A stretch of 64,000 nt of DNA from UBA5209 sp964625015 (GTDB lineage Bacteria > Patescibacteriota > Dojkabacteria > SC72). The notes under the pieces are model-generated. The model did no database searches. It was not told the DNA's origin and worked only from the letters and a program-made list of their open reading frames with translations. The stretch is from positions 8,400-72,399 of the forward strand of contig CAZUZI010000002.1 in the NCBI GenBank assembly GCA_964625015.1, in the 5' to 3' direction. This document shows, in pieces, positions 27,535 to 35,888 of this stretch (positions are counted from its first letter, which is position 1; each line of letters opens with the position of its first letter). A program made the position numbers and the translations under genes.

Positions 27535-29349
27535 ATGGCAAAAGAAAACAATGTAAAAAAGATAGTCGTTGAAAGCTCTCATGAATTAACAGATGTTGTT
27601 CGTGAGATTCATGCTGCCAAAGAGGATAGGGTCGTACTTACATTTACAGATCACTCTGATTTGCTAATTAGTCCTGTCAATTTAAAAGTTTTAAAAGAGG
27701 TTGCAAAAAAAGGAAACAAACTCCTTATTTCACAAATAATTCAAAATCCTACAGGTGTTAGGAATAGCATATTAGCTGGTATTAAGGTTGTTGAGACACC
27801 ATCTCTTCCAACTGAAGATGATTGGACAGAGGTGGAAAAAGAGAATGAACTAAAGAGCAAAGAGGGTAGACATACGAATCCTCCTGTTGCAGAAGAACCA
27901 ATAAAGAAATCCACTTTTGAAGAGAGGGTTGATAGTGCTATTAGTAAATCAAGAGAAGAGAGATATGTTCCAAAGAAGGTTCAAAATGACCCATCCTTTA
28001 TTTCAATAGATGAGGATTTGCCTGTACATCAAGAGAATGATATCGCAGGTAGAGATTTTTCTTCTATACAAAGAGATGTACCTACCGTAGATAGAAGGAT
28101 GAAGAATTCTACGCCTAGAGAGGGTCTATTCTCTAAATTAAAAAACTTTAATTTTAAGAGTAAGAAAGCAGTAAGAATTTTTGTAATTGCACTCATAGCA
28201 CTTATTGTTCTTCCTGTTGCTGGATTTGCAGTGTATAACCAGATGGCACCAATAGCAAAGGTTAGAATATTTGTTGAGGCTAAGAGTGTAGATATAGAGA
28301 GAACTTTTACCGGTGATCCTAATATAAAAGAGATTGATTTTGATAATTTAAGAATCCCTATTAAGACAGAGGAGATTTCTGAATCTCTTTCAGATACGGT
28401 TACTCCAACAGGAAAAGCATATAAAGGGGAAAAGGCACAAGGCTCTATTACAATTACATACTGGAAGGGAACTTCATGTTCAGATGCAACACCAAAAGCA
28501 ACTTTAGGTGCTGGACATACTCTTACAACAGGTAATAAGTCATACAAAACTACTTCTGCTGTAGAGATTACATGTAATAGTATGGCAACATTAAATGTTG
28601 TTGCTGCTGATATTGGTGAAGAATTTAATATAGCTGCTAGCCAACCTTTCTCAGTTGCTGGGTATGGGTCAAGTGAGGTATACGGTTTAAATTCTGCAGC
28701 ATTTACTGGTGGTTCTAAGCAGGAATATACAGTTCTTTCTCAACAGGATGTAGATAGTGCAATAGAGAGGATTAGTAGTACTTCTATAGAAGAGATCAAA
28801 TCTGATCTAAGAGACAGTGATACTAATTGGGAGATAATAGAGAATAGTATAAAGAGTGAGGTTGATAAATCTAGTATTAAGACTGATAAAAAAGTGGGAG
28901 AAGAGGCTTCTGTTGTTAATTTGGATATTACAATTAAAGGTACTGCTACATATTACTCAACAAAGAACTTAAATGAGGGATTAACAGATCTTTTAAGACA
29001 GGAGGCACAGGAGAAAGATTTGTTTAAAAATGATAGTGGTTTGGAATTAGCTCTAGGAGATAGTATCGAGAAAAAGCTAACTGTTAATGATGCTGTTAAG
29101 GACAAGGTAGAGATTAAACTTGAGGCTAAATCCTCTGTAAGACCAAAGATAAACAAGGGTGATATTGAGAGTAAATTACAGGGTATGAGCTGGAAAGAGG
29201 GCAATGAATATTCACAGAGCTTGGTCTTCTCTGACCAGAAGACAGAGGTTGAATTCATTCCTTCTGGTTATCCTGAATTCTTAAAGAGATTTCCTAATCG
29301 TAGGGGTGGGGTACTTGTATCAGTAGTAGAGATTGAAATCAAGGAATAA
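27535..29349 (+). CDS. Membrane protein with baseplate-J-like outer domain
   Basis: The 604-residue protein has a cytoplasmic part of about 210 residues (first 90 folded, then an acidic linker), one membrane helix near residues 215-235 and a large outer part. The segment around GKAYKGEKAQGSITITYW, GAGHTLTTGN and VVAADIGEEFNIAA is like the repeated beta fold annotated as baseplate J in many CPR membrane proteins. Function is unknown; an envelope or cell-surface assembly role is likely. It follows the FtsA/PilM-like gene by 5 bases. A TTG upstream (27517) overlaps that gene's end; the ATG is preferred. Confidence 0.65.
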   Translation: MAKENNVKKIVVESSHELTDVVREIHAAKEDRVVLTFTDHSDLLISPVNLKVLKEVAKKGNKLLISQIIQNPTGVRNSILAGIKVVETPSLPTEDDWTEVEKENELKSKEGRHTNPPVAEEPIKKSTFEERVDSAISKSREERYVPKKVQNDPSFISIDEDLPVHQENDIAGRDFSSIQRDVPTVDRRMKNSTPREGLFSKLKNFNFKSKKAVRIFVIALIALIVLPVAGFAVYNQMAPIAKVRIFVEAKSVDIERTFTGDPNIKEIDFDNLRIPIKTEEISESLSDTVTPTGKAYKGEKAQGSITITYWKGTSCSDATPKATLGAGHTLTTGNKSYKTTSAVEITCNSMATLNVVAADIGEEFNIAASQPFSVAGYGSSEVYGLNSAAFTGGSKQEYTVLSQQDVDSAIERISSTSIEEIKSDLRDSDTNWEIIENSIKSEVDKSSIKTDKKVGEEASVVNLDITIKGTATYYSTKNLNEGLTDLLRQEAQEKDLFKNDSGLELALGDSIEKKLTVNDAVKDKVEIKLEAKSSVRPKINKGDIESKLQGMSWKEGNEYSQSLVFSDQKTEVEFIPSGYPEFLKRFPNRRGGVLVSVVEIEIKE

Positions 29350-29393
29350 AGGCTTTCTTTTAAATCAAAATACTGATAGAATTGCGTGTTTAT

Positions 29394-29470
29394 GTGCCCG
29401 TAGCTCAATAGGATAGAGCAATTGCCTTCTAAGCAGTAGGTTGTCGGTTCGATTCCGGCCGGGCACGCCA
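29394..29470 (+). tRNA. tRNA-Arg (anticodon TCT)
   Basis: A complete cloverleaf: acceptor GTGCCCG pairs with CGGGCAC, D-arm GCTC...GAGC, anticodon loop CTTCTAA with anticodon TCT, and T-arm GTCGG-TTCGATT-CCGGC. The terminal GCCA is encoded in the DNA, so CCA addition is not needed for this tRNA. It stands 44 bases after the baseplate-J-like gene and 5 bases before a tRNA-Ser. Confidence 0.96.
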
Positions 29471-29475
29471 GTTTG

Positions 29476-29562
29476 GGAGAGATGCCTGAGTGGTCGAAAG
29501 GACACGCTTGGAGAGCGTGCGTATACGAAAGTGTACCATGGGTTCGAATCCCATTCTCTCCG
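29476..29562 (+). tRNA. tRNA-Ser (anticodon GGA)
   Basis: Class II tRNA with a long variable arm. Acceptor GGAGAGA pairs with TCTCTCC, the anticodon loop is TTGGAGA (anticodon GGA), and the T-arm contains GGGTTCGAATCCC. CCA is not encoded: the discriminator G is followed by TTTT. It is in tandem with tRNA-Arg. Confidence 0.95.
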
Positions 29563-29658
29563 TTTTATCACCTTTTAATACTTCATATATATATTTATTC
29601 AGATACTATAAGCTGAGAGAGGGAATGAGGTATAAGATTTCTGGTGATATAATAGGCA

Positions 29659-30231
29659 ATGCTAGATGTAATTGGTATTTTGTACTTAACACTTTCAACT
29701 TTATATTTACTTGGTAGTTTCCCTATCCATATTTTTGAATTTATGGATTTAAGAGTAGGGTATGCGATTAGTGACTATGCACATGTATTTGAAGTTGGAG
29801 GATATTTTAGTTTCTCCACTATTGTTGCAGGGCTACTGTGTGGTTTAGATGCTATTACAAATCCAAAATACAAAAGGGTAAAGAAGTGGATATACAATTT
29901 ACATGCAGTTAGTGCTTTTTCAATAATAGGGGTAGGGTTATTTCCTCTAACTGGAGCGGTTATAGATCTTAATAGGGTTATTCATTGGATTTCAGCCATT
30001 ACATTCTTTTTAGTATATCCTTTAGTAAGACTATTCATATTGAAAACATTCAGCAGGAAGAACTTCTATAAAGTGGGGAGTGTATATCTTGGCTTAAACA
30101 TCTTTGCCTTAGCGACATACATATACGGTGATTTAAAATATGTAGCATATCCTGAATATTTAATGTGGTTAGCATTAATGATCTCCATTATTCTAAGTCA
30201 GATAGTAATATCAGGAAGGAAAAAAGGATAG
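29659..30231 (+). CDS. DUF998-like integral membrane protein
   Basis: A 190-residue polytopic protein with about six membrane segments and short loops. The pattern resembles DUF998/YgbF-type small membrane proteins, but no residue proves it; function unknown. TATAAT (29648-29653, preceded by TGA) ends just 5 bases before the ATG, so the start is well fixed and the mRNA should be leaderless. Its 3' end overlaps the convergent ligase gene by 44 bases. Confidence 0.6.
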   Translation: MLDVIGILYLTLSTLYLLGSFPIHIFEFMDLRVGYAISDYAHVFEVGGYFSFSTIVAGLLCGLDAITNPKYKRVKKWIYNLHAVSAFSIIGVGLFPLTGAVIDLNRVIHWISAITFFLVYPLVRLFILKTFSRKNFYKVGSVYLGLNIFALATYIYGDLKYVAYPEYLMWLALMISIILSQIVISGRKKG

Positions 30232-31531
30232 CGTTTCCTTGTGGTAGAGAAAATAGATAGTGGTCAAATATTCCAATTACTATAATACTGATTAGTACTA
30301 ATACTCTTACAGTATTTAGCTTTAATCCTCGTATGAAGAACCTATACATTACATATATATAATATGTACCTATGAAGACTCCTTGTTCTACCCAATTGAG
30401 TATAAAGATATTGTGTACTGGCTGTAGAAGCAGTGTTCCTCCTTCTGTGAATGGTATATTGTCTGAGTAATGTTTAATAGAGTTACCAAGACCAACACCA
30501 AGAATATTTTCTTTTAGAATTGAGAGGTTTAGCTTAAGAAGTTTTAATCTATCACTCCAGCTGCTATCTTCACCATTGAATATATTTAAGAATCTGTAAA
30601 AGAGTAAAGATGATATAGAATATATATGTTTTGACTTCAAGAAGTATTTGAATAGTAATATTAATACACAAACAGAAAGAAGAATGATACTTACTCTTGA
30701 GAAAGTGAATAGGGTAAAGATGAATATAAAGAAGATATTTAGGATATATATTTTTTCTTTTGTTTTTCTATACATATATATACAGATAAAAAACATTAGA
30801 AGAAACCATCCTGCAAGAATATTAGGGTGAGGGAATGTTCCATATGCTCTTAGATAGCTTTCACCATATACATCTATATAACTAGAACCAAACATTCCAC
30901 TAACTACTTTTGATTCTCCTAGAAAATACAAACCTAGTGAACTACCTCTTAAAAATTGTAAGATCCCAAGAACACCTTGTAAAAGAATACTACTTGTAAC
31001 AAGAGTTTTTACATATATATTTCGTAACAGGGTAGACTCTTTAACAAGAGATTTGAGAAGTAAGATAGAGGTAAATAGGTAAACACACATACGAATAGAA
31101 AGAAGCAGTGTTAAGAGATTGTGAACAAAAAGATTCTGTACAATGACTAGAACAAAATATATCAAAAGATATCTATCTAATAGTAACTTTTTAAATAGGT
31201 TACCATCCTCTATAAAGATTTGAATAAGTAGAATTCCAACAAATACATCAAGTATGGAAATAGTTGGTAGTAAGTAGTTAACAAAAAATCCTGCTACATA
31301 CTGATTAGCATATAGATTAATCTGTAATGTTATATTAAAAGGTAAGAGAAAAAAAACAAAGAGTATACTGTATTTATAGCTTTTTGTTTTTAAAGCTATT
31401 ACAAGCCACAATGTAAGAATGAAAAGAAGAAAAATCCCTTTATACAAATCTTCTGTACAGAGATAAACAGATGTAAAAAAAAGAGGTATATACAAAAAGA
31501 CAGGGTAAAAACTTCTTAAAAAAGATTTCAT
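30188..31531 (-). CDS. O-antigen ligase / Wzy-like polymerase
   Basis: A 447-residue protein with about eleven membrane segments and one large outer loop near residues 320-380 (the GVGLGNSIKHYS and QPVHNIFILNWVEQG parts), the hallmark of the Wzy/WaaL family that polymerises or ligates surface polysaccharides. The loop motif H-N-x-x-L/I-x-x-x-x-E-x-G is present. A -10-like TAATAT with TGC in front ends 6 bases before the ATG. Its last 44 bases overlap the convergent membrane protein gene. Confidence 0.75.
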   Translation of the reverse strand: MKSFLRSFYPVFLYIPLFFTSVYLCTEDLYKGIFLLFILTLWLVIALKTKSYKYSILFVFFLLPFNITLQINLYANQYVAGFFVNYLLPTISILDVFVGILLIQIFIEDGNLFKKLLLDRYLLIYFVLVIVQNLFVHNLLTLLLSIRMCVYLFTSILLLKSLVKESTLLRNIYVKTLVTSSILLQGVLGILQFLRGSSLGLYFLGESKVVSGMFGSSYIDVYGESYLRAYGTFPHPNILAGWFLLMFFICIYMYRKTKEKIYILNIFFIFIFTLFTFSRVSIILLSVCVLILLFKYFLKSKHIYSISSLLFYRFLNIFNGEDSSWSDRLKLLKLNLSILKENILGVGLGNSIKHYSDNIPFTEGGTLLLQPVHNIFILNWVEQGVFIGTYYIYVMYRFFIRGLKLNTVRVLVLISIIVIGIFDHYLFSLPQGNAILFSFLILLSDLE

Positions 31532-31555
31532 ACAAATATATTAGCAAAGAATACA

Positions 31556-32071
31556 CTATTCCTCACTCTCTTCTTCTGCTTCTTCTGTTGAATTTTCGAA
31601 TATTTCTGTATCGTTTACAGGAATGATTCGAATATGCCTATCTCTATCCTCCCCAATACTTTCTGTCTTTATATCATCGAATTTCTCTAAAACAATATGT
31701 ACAACTCTTCTATCAGATGCTTTCATAGGTGGAAGATCAACTGGTTCTCCCAATATTCTTGCATCATCTGCTTTCTGCATTGCGAATTTCTCTAACTTCT
31801 CATCTCTCTCTTTTCTATAGTCACAAACATCTAAAAGTATTCTATATTCACTCTCATCCCCAAACTCTTTTCTTAGCATTAAAGAAAGTACATATTGAAG
31901 TGAATCTAGATGTTTTCCATGACCACCAATTAAATATCCAAGGTTTTCACCTTTAAATGATACCTTGATATATTTTGTATCAGATATTTTCTCTTCTTCT
32001 ATATCATACTCAGCCTCTATACCCATGAGCTTTAGCAGAGTGTCTAACTGTTCTTTTACTTTATCTTCCAT
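31556..32071 (-). CDS. khpB: KhpB/Jag RNA-binding protein
   Basis: The 171-residue protein has a KH domain (residues ~30-85, with LGYLIGGHGKHLDSLQYVLS where GxxG contacts RNA) and an R3H domain (ILGEPVDLPPMKASDRRVVHIVL), followed by an acidic tail. The N-terminal Jag-N domain of Firmicutes is missing. KhpB binds small RNAs and mRNAs and acts in cell elongation. It lies directly downstream of yidC, the usual place. A TTG three bases upstream is ignored because TATAAT (32083-32078) ends 6 bases before this ATG. Confidence 0.92.
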   Translation of the reverse strand: MEDKVKEQLDTLLKLMGIEAEYDIEEEKISDTKYIKVSFKGENLGYLIGGHGKHLDSLQYVLSLMLRKEFGDESEYRILLDVCDYRKERDEKLEKFAMQKADDARILGEPVDLPPMKASDRRVVHIVLEKFDDIKTESIGEDRDRHIRIIPVNDTEIFENSTEEAEEESEE

Positions 32072-32084
32072 CAATATATTATAT

Positions 32085-32933
32085 TTAATTTATTTCTTTC
32101 TTTTTTAGAATTTCATTCCATAAATTTTGAACACCCTTTTTTGCTTTATCAAAATCAAGAGTCATATATTGAACAATTAAGAGTGCAGATTGAATCATCC
32201 AATACCAACCTAATGCTGCAGGATAACTAATTGTAAAAAATACTGTCATAAGGGGGAATATAAACATCATAGATTTTTGCATTTGAGCCTGCATTGCTTC
32301 TGTTGAGACCTCTTCTTTCTTTTTGCTACTCTTTTTTGGAGTAGAAGTAGCAGACTGCATTTTTTGGGTAAATACAGTTGTTAGATACTGTACAATTCCT
32401 ACTAAGACTGCAAGTCCAAGATATGGTAGGCTTTCAATTGCAAATCTTCCGAATTCAGATGAAACTGAGTTATATGATTTTGTTAAATCCCAGAAGAGGA
32501 AATTTGGGTTAATTATATATCCATTCTGTATATCAACAAGATCTCTTACCCATGTATATAGACCATCAAGATTACTTACCGTTACAGCCCTGATTACACC
32601 TATTAAAACAGAGAGTACTACTAATTGAGGTATAAAGGTACCTAAACAGCCGAGTGGGTTATACCCCATCCTTTGATAGAGCTTAACCTGTTCCTGTGAG
32701 AGCTTCTCTTTGTTGTTTGCATATTGCTTCTGTAGTTTCTCCAGCTCAGGTCTCATATTTGCCATCTTCTTGGTCATTTCTGTCTGCCTTCTAGTAAGAG
32801 GTATAAGTGCAAGTCTAACAATTAATGCTATTGCTAATATTGCTAAACCTAAGTTATCACCAAGATAGTGATAAAGAAGTACAACTGTATTTAATACTGG
32901 GTTGAAAAAAATTGTGTTCCAAATATTTGCCAT
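32085..32933 (-). CDS. yidC: Membrane protein insertase YidC/Oxa1
   Basis: Inserts membrane proteins alone or with SecYEG. The 282-residue protein is the short Gram-positive type without the large periplasmic domain. It shows the first helix, the cytoplasmic coiled-coil loop (RRQTEMTKKMANMRPELEKL), the second helix with GTFIPQLVVLSVLIG, the conserved hydrophilic groove Arg (LIVRLALIPLTRRQ) and a lysine-rich tail. It belongs to the rpmH-rnpA-yidD-yidC-khpB block next to the origin. TATTCT on the minus strand ends 8 bases before the ATG. Confidence 0.95.
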   Translation of the reverse strand: MANIWNTIFFNPVLNTVVLLYHYLGDNLGLAILAIALIVRLALIPLTRRQTEMTKKMANMRPELEKLQKQYANNKEKLSQEQVKLYQRMGYNPLGCLGTFIPQLVVLSVLIGVIRAVTVSNLDGLYTWVRDLVDIQNGYIINPNFLFWDLTKSYNSVSSEFGRFAIESLPYLGLAVLVGIVQYLTTVFTQKMQSATSTPKKSSKKKEEVSTEAMQAQMQKSMMFIFPLMTVFFTISYPAALGWYWMIQSALLIVQYMTLDFDKAKKGVQNLWNEILKKKEIN

Positions 32934-32981
32934 ATATACAAAGAATAATTAAACGAAATCTGTTGCATTATACATTAAAAT

Positions 32982-33281
32982 TTACTTTTCAGGTACAGAA
33001 TCATAGATGTCAGAGGTATTCCAAGGATTACACCTTACTACTCTTTTTAACAAAAGATAGTTACCTCTTAAAAGACCAAACCTTTTTACACACTCATAAC
33101 CATATACAGAACATGTTGGAATATGTTTACATGATCTACTGTTTGGGAATATTTTTCCTAAATATCCATAATCTAATGAGAGTGTTTTTTGATATCCCTT
33201 TATTAGTAAAAGCTCTATATTTTTAAACACGTTCAAAAGCTTCTTTAAGTTGTCGACTGTATTCCTTTTTAAGTTCTTCAT
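32982..33281 (-). CDS. yidD: Membrane protein insertion efficiency factor YidD
   Basis: A 99-residue protein whose amphipathic N-terminal helix and core motif LLIKGYQKTLSLDYG...CKHIPTCSVYGYECVKRFGLLRG define YidD, a small membrane-associated helper of YidC. The cysteines of CKHIPTCS are conserved in the family. Its first 59 bases overlap the end of rnpA in another frame; the ATG chosen gives an N-terminus about 20 residues longer than usual, so a later start is possible. Confidence 0.88.
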   Translation of the reverse strand: MKNLKRNTVDNLKKLLNVFKNIELLLIKGYQKTLSLDYGYLGKIFPNSRSCKHIPTCSVYGYECVKRFGLLRGNYLLLKRVVRCNPWNTSDIYDSVPEK

Positions 33282-33558
33282 ACTTATCTATATACTTAAA
33301 TGCAATATATTGACAACCGAGACCTTTTTCAAGAGTAAACTCTTTTATACATTCATATGTAATATTTCTAAGAAGTCTAGTCATGTGATGTCTTTGTACC
33401 GAATTCCCTATTTTTTTACTTACTACAAATGCAAACTTTGGATTCTCTATTTCAAACTGCTTTACAACGAGCATACCGTACTCTCCACGAAATTTTCTAC
33501 CCTCCTTATATATTTGAGGGATATACTTTGCATCTAATCTGTATTTCTTGGAAAGCAT
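33223..33558 (-). CDS. rnpA: Ribonuclease P protein component
   Basis: Protein subunit of RNase P, which cuts the 5' leader from pre-tRNA. The 111-residue protein shows the RNR-type signature in a modified form (KKIGNSVQRHHMTRLLRNITYE; classic KKxGxAVxRNxxKRxxR) and the N-terminal LSKKYRLD. It lies between rpmH and yidD in the conserved origin-proximal block; its 3' end overlaps yidD by 59 bases. Confidence 0.93.
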   Translation of the reverse strand: MLSKKYRLDAKYIPQIYKEGRKFRGEYGMLVVKQFEIENPKFAFVVSKKIGNSVQRHHMTRLLRNITYECIKEFTLEKGLGCQYIAFKYIDKYEELKKEYSRQLKEAFERV

Positions 33559-33571
33559 ACTTAAGTATACA

Positions 33572-33754
33572 CTACCTAATTCTTGATGTTGGCTTTTTTC
33601 TCAAAAGCTTATACTCACTTGAAACAGAGAGGCTTTTTCTACCTTTCTGCCTTCTTCTACTGAGCACAGCTTTTCCATCAGATGTCTTGTTCCTTGCTCT
33701 GAAACCAAATTTCTTTATTCTTTTTAGATTTTTTGGCTGATATGTTCTTTTCAT
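33572..33754 (-). CDS. rpmH: Ribosomal protein L34
   Basis: Large-subunit protein, MKRTYQPKNLKRIKK...SRRRQKGRKSL, 60 residues. Usual length is 44-46; the extra 15 residues after GRKSLSV form a basic C-terminal tail. TATAAT on the minus strand ends 10 bases before the ATG. It is the first gene of the minus-strand block and divergent from dnaA, the classic rpmH-dnaA layout. Confidence 0.96.
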   Translation of the reverse strand: MKRTYQPKNLKRIKKFGFRARNKTSDGKAVLSRRRQKGRKSLSVSSEYKLLRKKPTSRIR

Positions 33755-33888
33755 AAACGAGGATATTATATATTACCTTAATATATATGGCAAATATTTA
33801 TTAAAAGAGATACGTCTACAAATCTTAGATAAATAATTACGTTTAAGGAAGCCTTTGTACAAAAGCTTTTAATCGTGTATTTATTTCC

Positions 33889-33897
33889 TTATCCACA
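33889..33897 (+). promoter_or_regulatory. Perfect DnaA box upstream of dnaA
   Basis: TTATCCACA matches the consensus exactly, about 100 bases before the dnaA start and just upstream of a TATAAT (33914-33919). It may serve autoregulation of dnaA or belong to a bipartite origin. Confidence 0.7.
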
Positions 33898-33991
33898 TTT
33901 CCTTGAAAATGAATATAATAGGGTATCAGTCCCAATCGACCATAGTACTGCCCCTCAACTGCCTTATATATGTATATATACTTTTGTAAGT

Positions 33992-35452
33992 ATGGAAAAA
34001 ATAGACTTTGAAAACTATATAGACTCTGTACCAAAACCGAACATAGAAGGAGGGTATACTGAAGGCGTAGAAGAGGATGCTAATGTAGAGAATGTATGGA
34101 AAAGTGCTTCAGAGATACTTAGAACTACAATTGATAAGGTACAATACAATTCTTGGTTTACAGGTGTTTTCTTAGAAGATATTAGAAATGGTACTGCAAT
34201 ATTTTCCTGTCCAAATGAATTTAACCGGAGAAGAATAGAGGAAGATTACAAAGTATTACTGAAAACTGCTTTGCTTAAATCTACAGGACAAGATCTTCAA
34301 TTAGATTTTTTCATAAAGCACTCTTCTGAAGACAATAAGAGGAATAGGTATAAATATGCACAACAGGAATCAGAGAGTATAGATCTTTTTACAGCTTCTG
34401 AAAATGAGCAAAAAAGATATCAAAGAGCATTAGCTGATTCAGGGCTAAATCCTAGGTATACATTTGATAACTTTATAGTAGGTTCACATAACAGATTGGC
34501 AGAGGCAGTGGCACAGGCAGTAGTGAATGAACCAGGAAGAGCATATAACCCTGTTTTTATCTATGGTATGACTGGTGTTGGTAAAACACATCTTATGCAC
34601 GCAATTGGGAATGAATTGATAAAAAACAATTCAAGTACAAAGGTTGTATATGTTTCTATTGAGCAATTCCTTAATGAAATGATAGGGGCAATACAAACAA
34701 GGAAGACTGAAGATTTTAGGGCAAAATATAGAACGGTAGATCTATTAATAATAGATGATGTTCAATTTGTAGAGACATATCCCAAAACACAAGAGGAGTT
34801 ATTTAATACATTTAATACTCTTTATCACGCAAATAAACAAATAATATTAGCATCAGATAGACCTCCAAAAGAGATAAGAAATATAACTGATAGGTTAAGA
34901 TCTAGATTTGAAGGTGGTATGGTTGCTGATATACAACCTCCTGATTATGAGACAAGGGTTGCAATACTAAAACACGGTATGGTAGAGAAGAAAACAACTA
35001 TTCCTGATGACTATGTTGAGTTAATTGCAAAAAATATTGATAGTAATGTTAGGGAGTTAGAAGGTGCTTTAAACAAAGTAATTACCCTTATCAAAATAGG
35101 GGACAACCCTACATTTGAACAGGTTGCAAAGATATTAAAGGTAGATATAGAGAGTAAAAGAGTAAAGATTACTCCACAAAAGGTAATAAAGAGTGTTTCT
35201 ACAGTGTTTGATGTCTCCGTTACAGATATAAAGGGAAGTAGAAGAACTGCATATGTTGCTCTCGCAAGACAGGTAGTTATGTATATCTTACGAAAAGAAC
35301 TTGATTTACCTCTAGAAAGAGTTGCTAAAGAGGTAAATAGAAAGGATCATACTACTGTAATTCATGCATATAAACAAATTTGTGAAAAGGTCGAAAAAGA
35401 TAGTCGGTTTGCGGAAAAGATAGAGCTTTGCAGGAGAGAGTTAACTCAATAA
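33992..35452 (+). CDS. dnaA: Chromosomal replication initiator DnaA
   Basis: AAA+ protein that opens the origin. The 486-residue form starts MEKIDFENYID; domain I is at about 25-110 (KVQYNSWFTG), a short linker follows, domain III has Walker A GMTGVGKTH at about 192-200 and Walker B LLIIDDVQF, and domain IV ends with the DNA-binding signature around RKDHTTVIHAYKQI. The open frame runs upstream to 33875, but those residues are not DnaA-like. TATACT at 33977-33982 ends 9 bases before this ATG; a TATAAT at 33914-33919 is a second possible promoter with a short leader. Confidence 0.97.
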   Translation: MEKIDFENYIDSVPKPNIEGGYTEGVEEDANVENVWKSASEILRTTIDKVQYNSWFTGVFLEDIRNGTAIFSCPNEFNRRRIEEDYKVLLKTALLKSTGQDLQLDFFIKHSSEDNKRNRYKYAQQESESIDLFTASENEQKRYQRALADSGLNPRYTFDNFIVGSHNRLAEAVAQAVVNEPGRAYNPVFIYGMTGVGKTHLMHAIGNELIKNNSSTKVVYVSIEQFLNEMIGAIQTRKTEDFRAKYRTVDLLIIDDVQFVETYPKTQEELFNTFNTLYHANKQIILASDRPPKEIRNITDRLRSRFEGGMVADIQPPDYETRVAILKHGMVEKKTTIPDDYVELIAKNIDSNVRELEGALNKVITLIKIGDNPTFEQVAKILKVDIESKRVKITPQKVIKSVSTVFDVSVTDIKGSRRTAYVALARQVVMYILRKELDLPLERVAKEVNRKDHTTVIHAYKQICEKVEKDSRFAEKIELCRRELTQ

Positions 35453-35888
35453 TAGTGTATATCTCGTGGATAGGTGTGGATAACATATGAATAAGTAATA
35501 CTTATTCCACAAAATAGAGAATTCTTTTGATAAGGGATTTCTTTAAAAAAGACTTAAACAAAAGGATTCTACTATTCACAATAAATATGCAGTTATCCAA
35601 AGAAATACACAATTACAATCCACAGTAGATAATAGATAGAAAGAGTAGAGTATAAATATATTTTTAAAAAAGAGAATAGAAACTTTTCGACAAGTGTGAT
35701 TTAGAGAAAAAAGCTTGAAAGTAGTAGATATGTTTAAAAAGAATAAACACTTATCAACTTATACACACTCCCTACTACTATTACTACTTAATATATTAAT
35801 ATAGTAGAACAGTAGAAAAGAAATAAGAGATTGAGTACAATAGAGTAGATTACTGCCCAATATATAAAATATTTTTAAGATAAAGAAA
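35453..35888. other. oriC: Chromosome replication origin (oriC)
   Basis: The 436-base gap between dnaA and dnaN contains no gene. It holds a perfect DnaA box in minus orientation (TGTGGATAA, 35475-35483), one-mismatch boxes TTATCCAAA (35593-35601) and TTATACACA (35759-35767), and weaker ones at 35465, 35616 and 35751. After the 35759 box come a short C-rich spacer and six consecutive DnaA-trio triplets (CTA CTA CTA TTA CTA CTT, 35772-35789), then AT-rich DNA. This is the order of the basal unwinding system defined in Bacillus subtilis: box, GC spacer, trios, AT-rich unwinding element. Confidence 0.88.

Noticed and set aside
28029..28547. Minus-strand frame of 172 aa opposite the baseplate-J-like gene
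   Set aside because: Antisense shadow; the plus-strand protein is coherent and preceded by a coupled operon gene.
29490..29717. Plus-strand frame running through tRNA-Ser
   Set aside because: It covers the tRNA itself; the apparent protein is translated tRNA sequence.
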